Shown: piece by piece, positions 1 to 9,216 of the stretch
Position numbering within the stretch: position 1 is the first letter of the stretch
How the letters are laid out: every line of letters starts with the position of its first letter
Assembly (NCBI RefSeq): GCF_002104455.1
Contig: NZ_NBOC01000025.1
Location: 1 to 40,787, forward strand
Direction of reading: 5' to 3'
DNA: 40,787 bases
Source: Colwellia chukchiensis
GTDB taxonomy: Bacteria; Pseudomonadota; Gammaproteobacteria; Enterobacterales; Alteromonadaceae
Translations under genes and position numbers: made by a program
Notes under the pieces: generated by a model
What the model was told of the DNA's origin: nothing
What the model saw: only the letters and a program-made list of their open reading frames with translations
Database searches by the model: none

Positions 1-44
1 TCTTCAACTGATTCATAAACAAGCTCTAGTTCATTATTAAGCAC

Positions 45-77
45 AAAAAAATCCCCTCTGAAAATATCAGAGGGGAT
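45..77 (-). terminator. Intrinsic terminator, minus-strand polarity
   Basis: An 11-bp perfect stem (51-61 with 67-77, arms ATCCCCTCTGA/TCAGAGGGGAT) with a 5-nt loop. On the minus strand it is followed by seven T (plus-strand A-run 45-51), the classic rho-independent layout. No minus-strand gene is visible to its right before 546, so it either ends a short untranslated transcript from 78-545 or works in both directions for a gene off the left edge. The plus-strand side has only a weak T-rich tail. Confidence 0.7.
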
Positions 78-545
78 TATCTTATACTTGCAAGATCGTT
101 CAACTATTTCTTAAACGATCGGCATTAATCCCTATGGATGACCTTTTTCTTTTCTAGTTTACAGCCCCAAAAGCCCTTAACGCACGCAAAAAACTCCCTT
201 CAAAGCCGCGTTTATATAAAAGATAATAAGATGGAAATCTCGACGCTTTTTGAATAATTCCCTTTAGCTAACTCCGCAGCTGCAATGCTCTGCTTTGCAG
301 AGACATTTAGCGGCCACGCTTTAAAAAAATTAATTTATTTCAGTTATATAACTTAGGTGCTTAAGACCATAGTTACAATTTATCTGCACTATTTTTTACC
401 GCTTTAAATAATTAACATCTAAACTTATCAATAGAATGGCTAAAATAACGGTCTACTAACAAGTAGGTTAAGGATAATGAAAACACATATTTAGCTACGC
501 AGGTTTATTGGCCTGACCAACAAGACTTATATTTCGGAGGCGGTT
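78..545. other. Intergenic leader upstream of prkA
   Basis: No convincing gene. It holds a 7-bp inverted repeat GATCGTT/AACGATC (94-100 and 114-120), a tight hairpin CTCTGC-ttt-GCAGAG near 290-304, and the promoter region of the prkA operon, though no clean promoter could be fixed by eye. A five-codon ORF with ATG at about 478 is probably chance. The prkA Shine-Dalgarno GGAGG lies at about 536-540. Confidence 0.5.
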
Positions 546-2480
546 ATGAGTATCTTTCAACATTTTCAATCTCGCTACGATGAAGCACAAGAAGAGTGCT
601 ATTCAATTCAAGATTTCCTCAACGTCTGCCGTGAAGATCCCATGGCATATGCAAGTGCCGCCCAACGGCTTTTGAAAGCCATCGGCGAGCCAGAAATGAT
701 AGATACCTCACAAGAGCCGCGTCTAAGTCGCATATTTTCAAACCGTGTTATTGCCAGATACCCAGCTTTTAAAGACTTCTATGGTATGGAAGATGCCATT
801 GAACAAATTGTGTCTTATTTAACGCATGCTTCTCAAGGCTTGGAAGAGCAAAAACAAATTCTGTATTTGCTTGGTCCTGTTGGTGGCGGTAAATCATCAT
901 TAGCAGAAAAATTAAAAGCCTTGATGCAACAAGAGCCTATTTATGTGCTCAGTGCCAATGGCGAGCGCAGCCCGGTAAACGATCATCCATTTTGCTTATT
1001 TGACGCTAATGCCGACGGCAAAATTTTACAACAAGAGTACAATATTCCAGCGCGTTACCTCAGCACTATCATGTCGCCATGGGCGGCAAAACGTTTGCAT
1101 GAATTTAAGGGCGATATCGCAAAGTTTTCAGTCACTAAGGTATACCCTTCTATTTTAGACCAAATTGCTATCGCGAAAACTGAACCAGGCGATGACAATA
1201 ATCAAGATATTTCCGCGTTAGTGGGTAAAGTCGACATTCGGCAATTAGAACACTTTGCACAAAATGATCCAGATGCATATAGTTACTCGGGTGCTTTATG
1301 TCGGGCCAATCAAGGCTTAATGGAGTTTGTCGAAATGTTTAAAGCCCCCATTAAAGTACTACATCCGCTACTTACCGCAACACAAGAGGGTAATTACAAC
1401 CCCACAGAAGGGCTTTCCGCTCTGCCCTTTAATGGCGTTTTATTAGCTCACTCTAATGAGTCTGAATGGCAAAGCTTTAGAAACAATAAAAATAATGAAG
1501 CGTTTTTAGACCGGGTTTACATTGTCAAAGTGCCTTACTGCATGCGGGTTTCAGAAGAAGTTAAAATATATCAAAAACTACTTAAAAACAGTGAGCTCAA
1601 TAATGCTCAGTGTGCGCCAGACACCTTAGAAACCCTCGCGCAATTTTCGGTCTTATCACGGCTAAAAGATCCGGAAAACTCCAGTATCTACTCAAAAATG
1701 CGGGTTTATGATGGCGAAAGCTTAAAAGATACTGACCCAAAAGCAAAGTCCTATCAAGAATATAGAGACTATGCTGGTATCGACGAAGGCATGTCTGGGC
1801 TTTCCACCCGCTTTGCCTTTAAAATTCTCTCACGGGTGTTCAACTTTGATCATTTAGAAGTTGCCGCAAACCCAGTGCATTTATTTTATGTGCTTGAACA
1901 GCAAATCGAACGAGAACAACTACCCAAAGAAACCAGTGAACGCTATTTAGAGTTCATCAAAGGTTACTTATCACCACAGTATATCGAGTTTATTGGCAAA
2001 GAAATTCAAACCGCCTATTTAGAGTCCTACTCTGAATATGGCCAAAATATCTTTGATCGCTATGTCACCTACGCAGATTTTTGGATCCAAGATCAAGAAT
2101 ACAGAGATGCGGAAACTGGCCAGCTATTTGACCGCGAAGCGTTAAATAATGAGCTTGAAAAAATTGAGAAACCGGCAGGGATTAGTAATCCAAAAGACTT
2201 TAGAAATGAAATCGTTAACTTCGTACTGCGGGCAAAAGCCAATAACAACGGCAAAAACCCATTATGGACTAGCTATGAGAAATTACGCACCGTAATTGAA
2301 AAGAAAATGTTTTCAAACACCGAAGACTTACTGCCAGTCATTTCCTTTAACACCAAAACTTCAAACGATGATCAACAAAAGCATGATGACTTTGTCGCCC
2401 GCATGATGACAAAAGGTTACACCAAAAAACAAGTAAGGCTATTGTCTGAATGGTATTTGCGGGTTAGAAAATCTTCTTAA
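546..2480 (+). CDS. prkA: PrkA/YeaG family serine protein kinase
   Basis: A 644-residue PrkA (E. coli YeaG) homologue, close to the usual ~640 aa. The N-terminal AAA-like domain has a Walker A motif GPVGGGKS at residues 110-117, followed by the PrkA C-terminal kinase-like region. A GGAGG ribosome site precedes the ATG. It is the first gene of a three-gene same-strand run with yeaH (42-nt gap) and spoVR (28-nt gap), a trio that co-occurs widely. In E. coli, YeaG is induced in stationary phase and affects survival during nitrogen starvation. That role is family knowledge; here the sequence shows only homology and operon context. No frameshift or missing motif was seen. The protein is cytoplasmic, with no signal peptide or membrane segment. 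Confidence 0.96.
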   Translation: MSIFQHFQSRYDEAQEECYSIQDFLNVCREDPMAYASAAQRLLKAIGEPEMIDTSQEPRLSRIFSNRVIARYPAFKDFYGMEDAIEQIVSYLTHASQGLEEQKQILYLLGPVGGGKSSLAEKLKALMQQEPIYVLSANGERSPVNDHPFCLFDANADGKILQQEYNIPARYLSTIMSPWAAKRLHEFKGDIAKFSVTKVYPSILDQIAIAKTEPGDDNNQDISALVGKVDIRQLEHFAQNDPDAYSYSGALCRANQGLMEFVEMFKAPIKVLHPLLTATQEGNYNPTEGLSALPFNGVLLAHSNESEWQSFRNNKNNEAFLDRVYIVKVPYCMRVSEEVKIYQKLLKNSELNNAQCAPDTLETLAQFSVLSRLKDPENSSIYSKMRVYDGESLKDTDPKAKSYQEYRDYAGIDEGMSGLSTRFAFKILSRVFNFDHLEVAANPVHLFYVLEQQIEREQLPKETSERYLEFIKGYLSPQYIEFIGKEIQTAYLESYSEYGQNIFDRYVTYADFWIQDQEYRDAETGQLFDREALNNELEKIEKPAGISNPKDFRNEIVNFVLRAKANNNGKNPLWTSYEKLRTVIEKKMFSNTEDLLPVISFNTKTSNDDQQKHDDFVARMMTKGYTKKQVRLLSEWYLRVRKSS

Positions 2481-2522
2481 GTAGTACTTAGTCAATACGC
2501 ATTAGCTAAGTCAGGAGTCACC

Positions 2523-3800
2523 ATGACAAATTTTATTGATCGACGTTTAAATAGTAAAAACAAAAGCACTGTCAACCGACAGCGCTTTATTAGGCGTTAT
2601 AAAAGTCAAATTAAAAAGTCGGTAAATAAGGCCATCAACAGCCGCGGCGTCACTGATGTCTCCAGTGGCGAAAATATTAGCATTACCAAAAAAGACCTAA
2701 GCGAGCCAATATTTCACCAAGGTAGTGGTGGCATTAAAGACCGAGTACACCCAGGCAATGATCAGTTTTCAAGTGGTGACCACATTACGCGACCACCGCA
2801 ACAGCAAGGCCAAGGTGGCGGTCAAGGCGATGCTAGTGATAGCGGTGAAGGCAGTGATGATTTTGTCTTTTCTATTTCTAAAGATGAGTACCTTAATCTA
2901 CTTTTTGAAGATTTAGAACTGCCAAACTTACAACAAAACCAGCTCGATAAAGTGATTAATTATAAAACCGTACGCGCAGGCTACTGTGCAGAAGGCATGC
3001 CGGCTAACATCGACATTATCAAGTCATTGCAAGGCTCAATCGCGCGTCGTATTGCCATGACATCAAGCAAGCGCAGACAACTCAGCGAACTTGAGGCAGA
3101 GTTAGCCGCGCTTGAGCAAGACAAGCATGAAAACATTTGTGCCAAGCAAAAATTAAAAGCGGCCATTGAGTTATTAAAAGCCAATATCGCCAAAGTGCCA
3201 TTTATCGATTCTTTTGATTTACGCTTTCGTCATTATGCCAAACAAGCCGTGCCAACTTCAAAAGCGGTGATGTTTTGCTTAATGGATGTTTCTGGTTCAA
3301 TGGATCAAGCCACGAAAGACATTGCCAAACGCTTTTATATACTTTTATATCTCTTTTTAACCCGCAACTATGAAACCATAGACGTGGTGTATATACGCCA
3401 CCATACCCAAGCTAAGGAAGTAGACGAACATGAGTTTTTTTATTCGCAAGAAACCGGCGGCACAATAGCATCAAGCGCGCTCGAATTAATGGTAGATATT
3501 ATCAACAAACGCTATCAAGAGCCGGACTGGAACATCTATGGCGCGCAAGCTTCTGATGGTGATAACTGGGCAGATGACTCCCCCTATTGTTTACAACTCA
3601 TGCGCGAGCAAATATTACCCAAAACCCGATACTTTAGTTATATCGAAATCACCCAACGCGCTCATCAAAGTCTCTGGCAACAATATGCCCTCCTCGCCAA
3701 TAATGATGAATCATTTTCCATTGAACATATCAAAACGGTTGAGGATATATACCCGGTATTTCGCGCATTATTTCAGAAAAAAAGTGTGCAAACAGCCTAG
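2523..3800 (+). CDS. yeaH: YeaH/YhbH family (DUF444) von Willebrand A-like protein
   Basis: A 425-residue DUF444 protein. The basic N-terminus (residues 1-45) and a Gly/Gln/Ser-rich low-complexity linker (about 75-115) precede a helical segment and a VWA-like fold. The metal-ion-dependent adhesion motif DVSGS lies at residues 255-259. AGGAG precedes the ATG by a normal distance. The protein is always found beside PrkA and SpoVR and probably acts with the kinase, but no biochemical activity is established. The VWA motif suggests a divalent-metal-dependent protein contact (inference). Second gene of the triad; no truncation compared with E. coli YeaH (~427 aa). Confidence 0.95.
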   Translation: MTNFIDRRLNSKNKSTVNRQRFIRRYKSQIKKSVNKAINSRGVTDVSSGENISITKKDLSEPIFHQGSGGIKDRVHPGNDQFSSGDHITRPPQQQGQGGGQGDASDSGEGSDDFVFSISKDEYLNLLFEDLELPNLQQNQLDKVINYKTVRAGYCAEGMPANIDIIKSLQGSIARRIAMTSSKRRQLSELEAELAALEQDKHENICAKQKLKAAIELLKANIAKVPFIDSFDLRFRHYAKQAVPTSKAVMFCLMDVSGSMDQATKDIAKRFYILLYLFLTRNYETIDVVYIRHHTQAKEVDEHEFFYSQETGGTIASSALELMVDIINKRYQEPDWNIYGAQASDGDNWADDSPYCLQLMREQILPKTRYFSYIEITQRAHQSLWQQYALLANNDESFSIEHIKTVEDIYPVFRALFQKKSVQTA

Positions 3801-3828
3801 GTATTATTTTTTATTCATGGAGGTAAGT

Positions 3829-5355
3829 ATGAAAAAAGCTACAACACTCGATGACAGCAGTGATTGGACCTTTAAAAAGCTTGAGCAATATCAAAATGAA
3901 ATTGCCCGCGTTGCCGCGCATTACCGCTTAGATACTTACCCAAATCAAATTGAAGTGATCACCGCTGAGCAAATGATGGATGCTTATGCCAGCATAGGTA
4001 TGCCGATTGGTTATAATCACTGGACGTTTGGCAAAAAGTTTATTCAAACCGAGCAAACCTATAAACGTGGACAGATGGGCCTAGCATATGAAATTGTCAT
4101 TAATTCAGACCCCTGCATTGCCTATTTAATGGAAGAAAACACCATGGCCATGCAAGCACTTGTCATGGCACATGCTTGCTATGGTCACAATTCATTTTTT
4201 AAAGGCAACTATTTATTTCAATCATGGACAGACGCCAGTTCGATCATTGACTACTTATTATTTGCGAAAAAGTATATTGCTGACTGTGAGCATAAACATG
4301 GTATTGACGAAGTAGAATCTTGTCTTGATGCTTGTCATGCCTTAATGAACCACGGTGTTGATCGCTATAAGCGCCCGCAAAAAATATCGCTTGAGGCTGA
4401 GCTAAAACAACAAAAAGAGCGCGAGTCTTATTTGCAATCACAAGTGAATATGCTGTGGCGAACCATTCCTGACCATGAAAAAAACCACGCTAAAGCAAAG
4501 CCAAATTTTCCGCGTGAGCCACAAGAAAATATTTTATATTTTATTGAAAAAAATGCGCCATTACTAAAACCTTGGCAACGTGAGTTGGTGCGCATTGTCC
4601 GAAAAGTGTCACAGTATTTTTACCCGCAAAAACAAACACAAGTCATGAATGAAGGATGGGCCTGTTTTTGGCATTACACTATTTTAAATCATCTCTATGA
4701 TGAAAAGTTATTGACTGACAATTTTATGCTGGAGTTTCTGCACCACCATACCAATGTGGTTGCGCAAGTGCCATACAATAGTCCTTACTACACAGGCATT
4801 AACCCTTACGCGCTTGGGTTTAACATGTTTATTGATATTAAACGCATTTGTCAAAATCCTACTGCAGAAGATAAAGCCTGGTTTCCTGATATTGCCGGCA
4901 GCAATTGGCTGGATACTATACACTTTGCTATGGCAAACTTTAAAGATGAAAGTTTTATCAGCCAATTTTTATCACCTAAATTAATGCGCGATCTAAAGCT
5001 GTTTCATTTACACGATGACAGTAATAAAAACTATATTGAAGTGGGCGCGATTCATAACGAAAGTGGATATCGAAAACTGCGTGCCATGCTATCTGAGCAA
5101 TACAACCTCAGTAATTTAGAAGCCAACATTCAGGTCGTTAATGCCGATATAAGTGGCGATCGTTCATTAACTTTACGTTATATTCCGCATCAAGGCACGC
5201 CATTAGCGAGCTCAAAAGATGAAGTATTAAAGCATTTATATTATTTGTGGCAGTTTGAGGTAAAATTGCTGCAAGCCCATGAACACGGCGACGATGAAAT
5301 AATTGCCTTTTGCCCTGGCACTCAAGATATAAACAAAAAAAAGACAACGCCTTAG
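3829..5355 (+). CDS. spoVR: SpoVR family protein (YcgB)
   Basis: A 508-residue SpoVR-like protein, matching E. coli YcgB (~510 aa). I chose the ATG at 3829 because GGAGG (3819-3823) sits five bases upstream and the family starts here; the open frame runs further upstream but only over yeaH. Typical SpoVR text includes ITAEQMMDAYASIGMP near the N-terminus and NEGWACFWHYTI in the middle. In Bacillus, SpoVR affects spore cortex formation. In Gram-negatives its function is unclear, although it co-occurs with PrkA and YeaH. The last codons and stop lie inside a hairpin that serves as the terminator of the convergent fadR gene. Confidence 0.95.
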   Translation: MKKATTLDDSSDWTFKKLEQYQNEIARVAAHYRLDTYPNQIEVITAEQMMDAYASIGMPIGYNHWTFGKKFIQTEQTYKRGQMGLAYEIVINSDPCIAYLMEENTMAMQALVMAHACYGHNSFFKGNYLFQSWTDASSIIDYLLFAKKYIADCEHKHGIDEVESCLDACHALMNHGVDRYKRPQKISLEAELKQQKERESYLQSQVNMLWRTIPDHEKNHAKAKPNFPREPQENILYFIEKNAPLLKPWQRELVRIVRKVSQYFYPQKQTQVMNEGWACFWHYTILNHLYDEKLLTDNFMLEFLHHHTNVVAQVPYNSPYYTGINPYALGFNMFIDIKRICQNPTAEDKAWFPDIAGSNWLDTIHFAMANFKDESFISQFLSPKLMRDLKLFHLHDDSNKNYIEVGAIHNESGYRKLRAMLSEQYNLSNLEANIQVVNADISGDRSLTLRYIPHQGTPLASSKDEVLKHLYYLWQFEVKLLQAHEHGDDEIIAFCPGTQDINKKKTTP

Positions 5356-5362
5356 TTGTCTT
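5335..5362 (-). terminator. fadR terminator embedded in the spoVR 3' end
   Basis: Perfect 8-bp stem AAGACAAC (5341-5348) / GTTGTCTT (5355-5362) with loop gcctta. On the minus strand a run of eight T follows (plus-strand A 5335-5342). It lies 24 nt after the fadR stop and overlaps the last codons and the TAG of spoVR on the other strand. Confidence 0.85.
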
Positions 5363-5386
5363 GTATGTGTTAATTATTGTGGTTGT

Positions 5387-6097
5387 TTACTCCGCCAATT
5401 CTTTTAACACTTCATCTTTTAACTCAAGCCACAGTTTACCTGATTCAACACCGTACTTTCTGACAGCAAAAACTGACTCATCAAATTGCCCTGCTTTAGC
5501 TAATTCGATCAATTTCTTATAATAAGCACGGGAAATTTCACGCCCTCTTGGGTGAGCAAAATACAAACTTCCTAACCGTGAATATAAGCCCCGAAAGCCG
5601 TTTAAAATAAGTAAGTAAATTGAGTTACCTGAGGCAACAACCAATTCTTTGTTCAGCTGGTAATCAAACTCAGCGAAAGCTTCGCCATTGTCTTCTACAT
5701 CAACAAAAGCAGATAATAGCTCTATGGTTTTTTCTGGATTATTTTTTATTGCACCACGCACATAAATCGCACTGATATTGGTACGGGCCGACATCAAATT
5801 ATCAACCAGATCTGGAATACCTTCTTGATCTAATTGCGCCAGTGTTTCAAGAATATTAAGACTTGAGGTTTCCCAAAAGTTATTCACTTTAGTGGGTTTA
5901 CCATGCTTAATCGTTAACCAACCATCGCGTGCTAACCGTTGTAACACTTCTCTTAATGTGGTTCTTGTTACACCTATCAGTTCTGATAGTTCACGTTCTG
6001 CGGGTAAAATCGTACCTGGCGGAAATCCACCATTCCAAATAGATTCAACAATATACTGCTCGGCAAATCCTGCTGGACTGTGCGCTTTTATAACCAT
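5387..6097 (-). CDS. fadR: Fatty acid metabolism regulator FadR (GntR family)
   Basis: A 236-residue FadR. The ATG at 6097 gives the family start [19 protein letters not shown]; the frame stays open 26 codons further but that part does not match the family. The N-terminal winged helix is nearly identical to E. coli ([20 protein letters not shown], then [20 protein letters not shown]). The C-terminal FadR acyl-CoA-binding domain follows. The established role is repression of fad beta-oxidation genes and activation of fab genes, with long-chain acyl-CoA releasing it from DNA. It is divergent from nhaB and convergent with spoVR, as in E. coli. A FadR-like operator lies in its own 5' leader, so autoregulation is possible. 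Confidence 0.97.
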   Translation of the reverse strand: MVIKAHSPAGFAEQYIVESIWNGGFPPGTILPAERELSELIGVTRTTLREVLQRLARDGWLTIKHGKPTKVNNFWETSSLNILETLAQLDQEGIPDLVDNLMSARTNISAIYVRGAIKNNPEKTIELLSAFVDVEDNGEAFAEFDYQLNKELVVASGNSIYLLILNGFRGLYSRLGSLYFAHPRGREISRAYYKKLIELAKAGQFDESVFAVRKYGVESGKLWLELKDEVLKELAE

Positions 6098-6132
6098 GGG
6101 GCTCCAGATCACGAAGAGTTGACTGTAATTGA

Positions 6133-6149
6133 AACTGATTGTACCAGAA
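6133..6149. promoter_or_regulatory. Candidate FadR operator in the fadR leader
   Basis: AACTGATTGTACCAGAA, 36-52 bp upstream of the fadR ATG. Read on the minus strand, it shares the CTGGT...C.A...GTT skeleton with the E. coli FadR consensus (about 10 of 16 informative positions by eye). It is weak but well placed for autoregulation. Confidence 0.35.
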
Positions 6150-6632
6150 CAATTAGTTGACACAAGCGCTATCAAAGCCCGATATTTTGATCATATACAC
6201 CAAAGGGGTTATTTTTACACAGGGTGAAATTTTTTGTTTAGCGTAAATCTCTCATTAATGGGCAAAAATAGTGTATTTAGGCTTAACATAAGTCAGTTTT
6301 ATTTAAGTGTTAGCGCTATTTCATGATGCTTATCTCATTTAACATCAATAAAACGCACAACTAAGCTGTTCAGCAAACAAAATTGCTACTAACTTCAGAC
6401 TGCTGATTAGACCTAGCTTCTCCTTAGCACATGGTAAATCAATTCATTGATCTATATTAATAATATTGAGCTTATTTACTGTCAATTTAGGTAAAGTTAC
6501 GCAAGCTGAACATGACATATTTACAACGCTAACGTTTGCGCTTAAACTGCTCTGAGTCATTAATTTGTATAAAAATAATAGTTACATCAAAATTAACACT
6601 AACCCTAGCTCTTAATTCTTAAAAGGTGCATT
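6150..6632. other. Divergent fadR-nhaB intergenic region
   Basis: No gene seen. It is AT-rich and must hold the nhaB promoter and part of the fadR promoter region. I could not assign clean -35/-10 pairs. The nhaB ribosome site AAGGTG lies just before 6633. Confidence 0.5.
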
Positions 6633-8222
6633 ATGCAGCAATCATTTATGAGTGCGTTTTATAAAAACTTTCTTGGTAGCTCACCAGAGTGGTACAAACT
6701 CGCAATTCTTTCATTTCTAGTTATCAACCCATTGCTTTTCTTTTTTGTCGACCCCTATATTGCGGGCTGGGCATTGGTCATTGAGTTTATATTTACGCTT
6801 GCTATGGCGCTAAAATGTTACCCATTACAACCTGGTGGTTTACTTGCCATTGAGGCCGTGGCTATTGGCATGACATCGCCAAGTCAAGTGATGCATGAAA
6901 TGATCCTCAACTTTGAAGTCATTTTATTATTAATATTTATGGTTGCCGGCATCTACTTTATGAAAAACTTGTTACTGTTTTTATTTACAAAAATAGTAAC
7001 CAAAGTTCGCTCTAAAGTTGCCGTTTCCTTGCTATTTTGTTTCTCCGGCGCATTTTTATCGGCGTTTTTAGACGCCTTAACCGTTATCGCTGTTATCATC
7101 AGTGTCGCTATCGGTTTTTATTCTGTTTATCACAAAGTCGCTTCTGGTAAAGAAGTGAATATTGAACATGATCATACTAGTGATAATGAACTAGCTGAAT
7201 ATTCTCGTGTTGATCTCGAGCAGTTTCGTGGTTATTTAAGAAACCTTATGATGCATGCCGGTGTAGGTACGGCATTAGGTGGTGTATGTACTATTGTTGG
7301 TGAGCCTCAAAACTTGGTAATTGGTCAACAAGCTGGCTGGGAATTTGTTGAGTTTGCTATTCGTATGTCGCCAGTTACTATCCCTGTTTTCTTTGCAGGT
7401 TTATTAACTTGTTTTCTATTAGAGAAGCTAAAATGGTTCGGCTACGGTGTTGCATTACCCGATAACGTTTACAATATTTTAAACGAGTTTGACATCGAAG
7501 AGAGCAAAAAACGCAACAAACTAGATAACGTTAAGCTAGTGATGCAAGGTGTTATTGCCATTTGGTTGATCATAGGCTTAGCACTGCACTTGGCTCCTGT
7601 TGGTATGATAGGTTTATCGGTGATCATTCTTGCAACTGCTTTTACTGGCATTACAGAAGAACATCAAATTGGCCACGCCTTTGAAGAAGCTTTACCTTTT
7701 ACCGCCTTACTTGCAGTATTTTTTGCCGTGGTTGCCGTTATTGTTGACCAAGGCTTGTTTACACCAGTTATTACTTGGGTATTAACCTTCGAAGGTAATA
7801 TGCAGTTGGTGATGTTTTACTTAGCCAATGGCTTCTTATCTATGGTGAGTGATAACGTCTTTGTTGGTACCGTTTATATCACAGAAATCACTAAAGCCTT
7901 GGCTGCCGGTCAGATCACTCGTGATCAATTCGATTTATTAGCTGTTGCTATTAATACTGGTACTAACTTACCAAGTGTTGCTACACCAAACGGTCAAGCC
8001 GCATTCTTATTCTTGTTAACCTCAGCCTTAGCGCCATTGATTCGCTTATCATACGGCCGCATGGTGATAATGGCTTTGCCGTATACCATAGTGTTAACCA
8101 TTGTTGGTTTACTGGCGATTTCAACAGGACAGTTAACTAAGTACACGCAAATGTATTATGATGCCAATATTATTCAACATCATAGTGAAATCCCAGCGAG
8201 TATTGAGCCAAGTGGCCACTAA
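6633..8222 (+). CDS. nhaB: Na+/H+ antiporter NhaB
   Basis: A 529-residue inner-membrane antiporter, slightly longer than the E. coli protein (513 aa), with about a dozen hydrophobic segments. Diagnostic blocks include [14 protein letters not shown] near the start, [43 protein letters not shown] and [26 protein letters not shown] precedes the first ATG; a second Met at codon 6 is possible. It exchanges internal Na+ for external H+, relevant to a marine cell. It is divergent from fadR and followed by its own terminator and then dsbB, the same neighbourhood as in E. coli. The C-terminal tail after residue ~505 is hydrophilic and not conserved. Confidence 0.97.
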   Translation: MQQSFMSAFYKNFLGSSPEWYKLAILSFLVINPLLFFFVDPYIAGWALVIEFIFTLAMALKCYPLQPGGLLAIEAVAIGMTSPSQVMHEMILNFEVILLLIFMVAGIYFMKNLLLFLFTKIVTKVRSKVAVSLLFCFSGAFLSAFLDALTVIAVIISVAIGFYSVYHKVASGKEVNIEHDHTSDNELAEYSRVDLEQFRGYLRNLMMHAGVGTALGGVCTIVGEPQNLVIGQQAGWEFVEFAIRMSPVTIPVFFAGLLTCFLLEKLKWFGYGVALPDNVYNILNEFDIEESKKRNKLDNVKLVMQGVIAIWLIIGLALHLAPVGMIGLSVIILATAFTGITEEHQIGHAFEEALPFTALLAVFFAVVAVIVDQGLFTPVITWVLTFEGNMQLVMFYLANGFLSMVSDNVFVGTVYITEITKALAAGQITRDQFDLLAVAINTGTNLPSVATPNGQAAFLFLLTSALAPLIRLSYGRMVIMALPYTIVLTIVGLLAISTGQLTKYTQMYYDANIIQHHSEIPASIEPSGH

Positions 8223-8257
8223 ACTTGGTTAGTATTAGTCGCTAAAATAGTTTCAAT

Positions 8258-8280
8258 AAAGCGTCCTGGTGGCGCTTTTT
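8258..8280 (+). terminator. nhaB terminator
   Basis: Stem AAAGCG(t)CC / GGCGCTTT (8258-8266 and 8271-8278) with one bulged T, followed by a T-run to 8280. It lies 35 nt after the nhaB stop. Confidence 0.75.
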
Positions 8281-8338
8281 GATTATTGTTAGCAGAGATA
8301 AAATATTAATTATTAACCGTCAACATAGGTAAAATTTT

Positions 8339-8857
8339 GTGAATTTTTTAAGTCAATTAGCACTCAAGCCACGCGCTTGGCAACTGCTCGCTGTGAGTGC
8401 CTTAAGTTTTGAGTTAATGGCTCTATATTTTCAGTATGGTATGGGACTAGAGCCTTGTATTATGTGTGTCTACCAACGCACGGCAATTTGGGGGATTTTT
8501 CTAGCCGGTGTTGTTGGCGCGTTTACTTGCCAATGGCCGATTATGCGCTTGATAGCTTATGGCTTATGGGGGACGGGTGCTATTTGGGGCGGGCTGATCG
8601 CACTTGAGCACGTTGATATGCAAGCCAGTACCATGTCATTTTTATTCAGTTGTGAATTTACACCAAACTTTCCTTCATGGGCGCCCTTACATCAATGGTT
8701 ACCCGCCTTATTTGAAGCAACAGGTGACTGTGGTGACATTAAATGGCAGTTTTTAGGTTTTACCATGCCACAAGTAATGGTGGCAATTTTCGCAGGCTAT
8801 AGTTTAGCTTTAATAACCGTGGTCACGGCAAGCTTATTCAAGAATAGAACCATTTAA
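8339..8857 (+). CDS. dsbB: Disulfide bond formation protein DsbB
   Basis: A 172-residue four-helix inner-membrane quinone reductase that reoxidises periplasmic DsbA. Both redox pairs are present: C40-x-x-C43 in the first periplasmic loop and C105/C131 in the second, with Arg47 matching the quinone-site Arg48 of E. coli. The start is GTG at 8339, with only a weak AGGT upstream; no better ATG fits the family N-terminus. It follows nhaB with a terminator between them, so it probably has its own promoter. The repeat element at 8864 begins seven bases after the stop. Confidence 0.95.
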   Translation: MNFLSQLALKPRAWQLLAVSALSFELMALYFQYGMGLEPCIMCVYQRTAIWGIFLAGVVGAFTCQWPIMRLIAYGLWGTGAIWGGLIALEHVDMQASTMSFLFSCEFTPNFPSWAPLHQWLPALFEATGDCGDIKWQFLGFTMPQVMVAIFAGYSLALITVVTASLFKNRTI

Positions 8858-8863
8858 GCTTGA

Positions 8864-9139
8864 TTAGGGCCTATTGATCTTTCGAGATCGAGATTGAATT
8901 TTGTTCTAATTGAAGGTGATTTGATCGCAACACTCGGTATGGCGTTTGGTTATGCCAAATAAGTAACGAGTAACAAAGAGCAAATCACCTTCAAACGAAT
9001 CCATTGGACAGCGTTTGTTTGGCATTTTTACTACGTTTTCGCCGGTGCGAGTAGCATAACTACTCTTGACAGGCTCAGACTTGTATAAAGGCCAATCAAA
9101 GGGCTGTAAAAATAGTCCTGAAAGATCAATACGCCCTAG
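8864..9139. mobile_element. MITE-like structured repeat, copy A
   Basis: Ends are a near-perfect terminal inverted repeat: AGGGCcTATTGATCTTTC (8866-8883) against the complement of 9120-9137, 17 of 18 matching. The outermost tetranucleotides are TTAG and CTAG, consistent with insertion at a TA or YTAR target. No open reading frame inside. Internal structure: a 13-bp perfect stem (8911-8923 with 8981-8993), an apical hairpin TTTGG-ttatg-CCAAA (8945-8959), and a 6-bp hairpin GAGTAG-cataa-CTACTC (9049-9065). A diverged copy B at 15807-16074 keeps the same ends and stems. It fills the gap between convergent dsbB and the SLC13 pseudogene. A structured ncRNA gene is the main alternative to a transposon-derived MITE. 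Confidence 0.75.
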
Positions 9140-9216
9140 TAACCCCTGCTAAATTAATTGCCAGTAAATAACAAAATCTGCTGTTGTTACTGGCTTTTAA
9201 TTGAATTAGCTTTAGC

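Noticed and set aside
1-44. Possible gene end or start at the left edge (plus frame ending TAA 38-40, or an open minus frame)
   Set aside because: Fewer than 15 codons are visible and both strands allow a frame, so neither direction can be supported.
78-330. CsrB/CsrC-like RNA on the minus strand ahead of the terminator at 45-77
   Set aside because: A few GGA triplets occur, but they are not repeatedly presented in hairpin loops as in Csr RNAs.
3538-3828. 97-codon upstream extension of spoVR
   Set aside because: It lies wholly over yeaH in another frame; the family start and GGAGG ribosome site are at 3829.
8858-9216. Small protein gene inside repeat copy A
   Set aside because: Stops interrupt all frames and no frame is conserved with copy B; structure is conserved, not coding.
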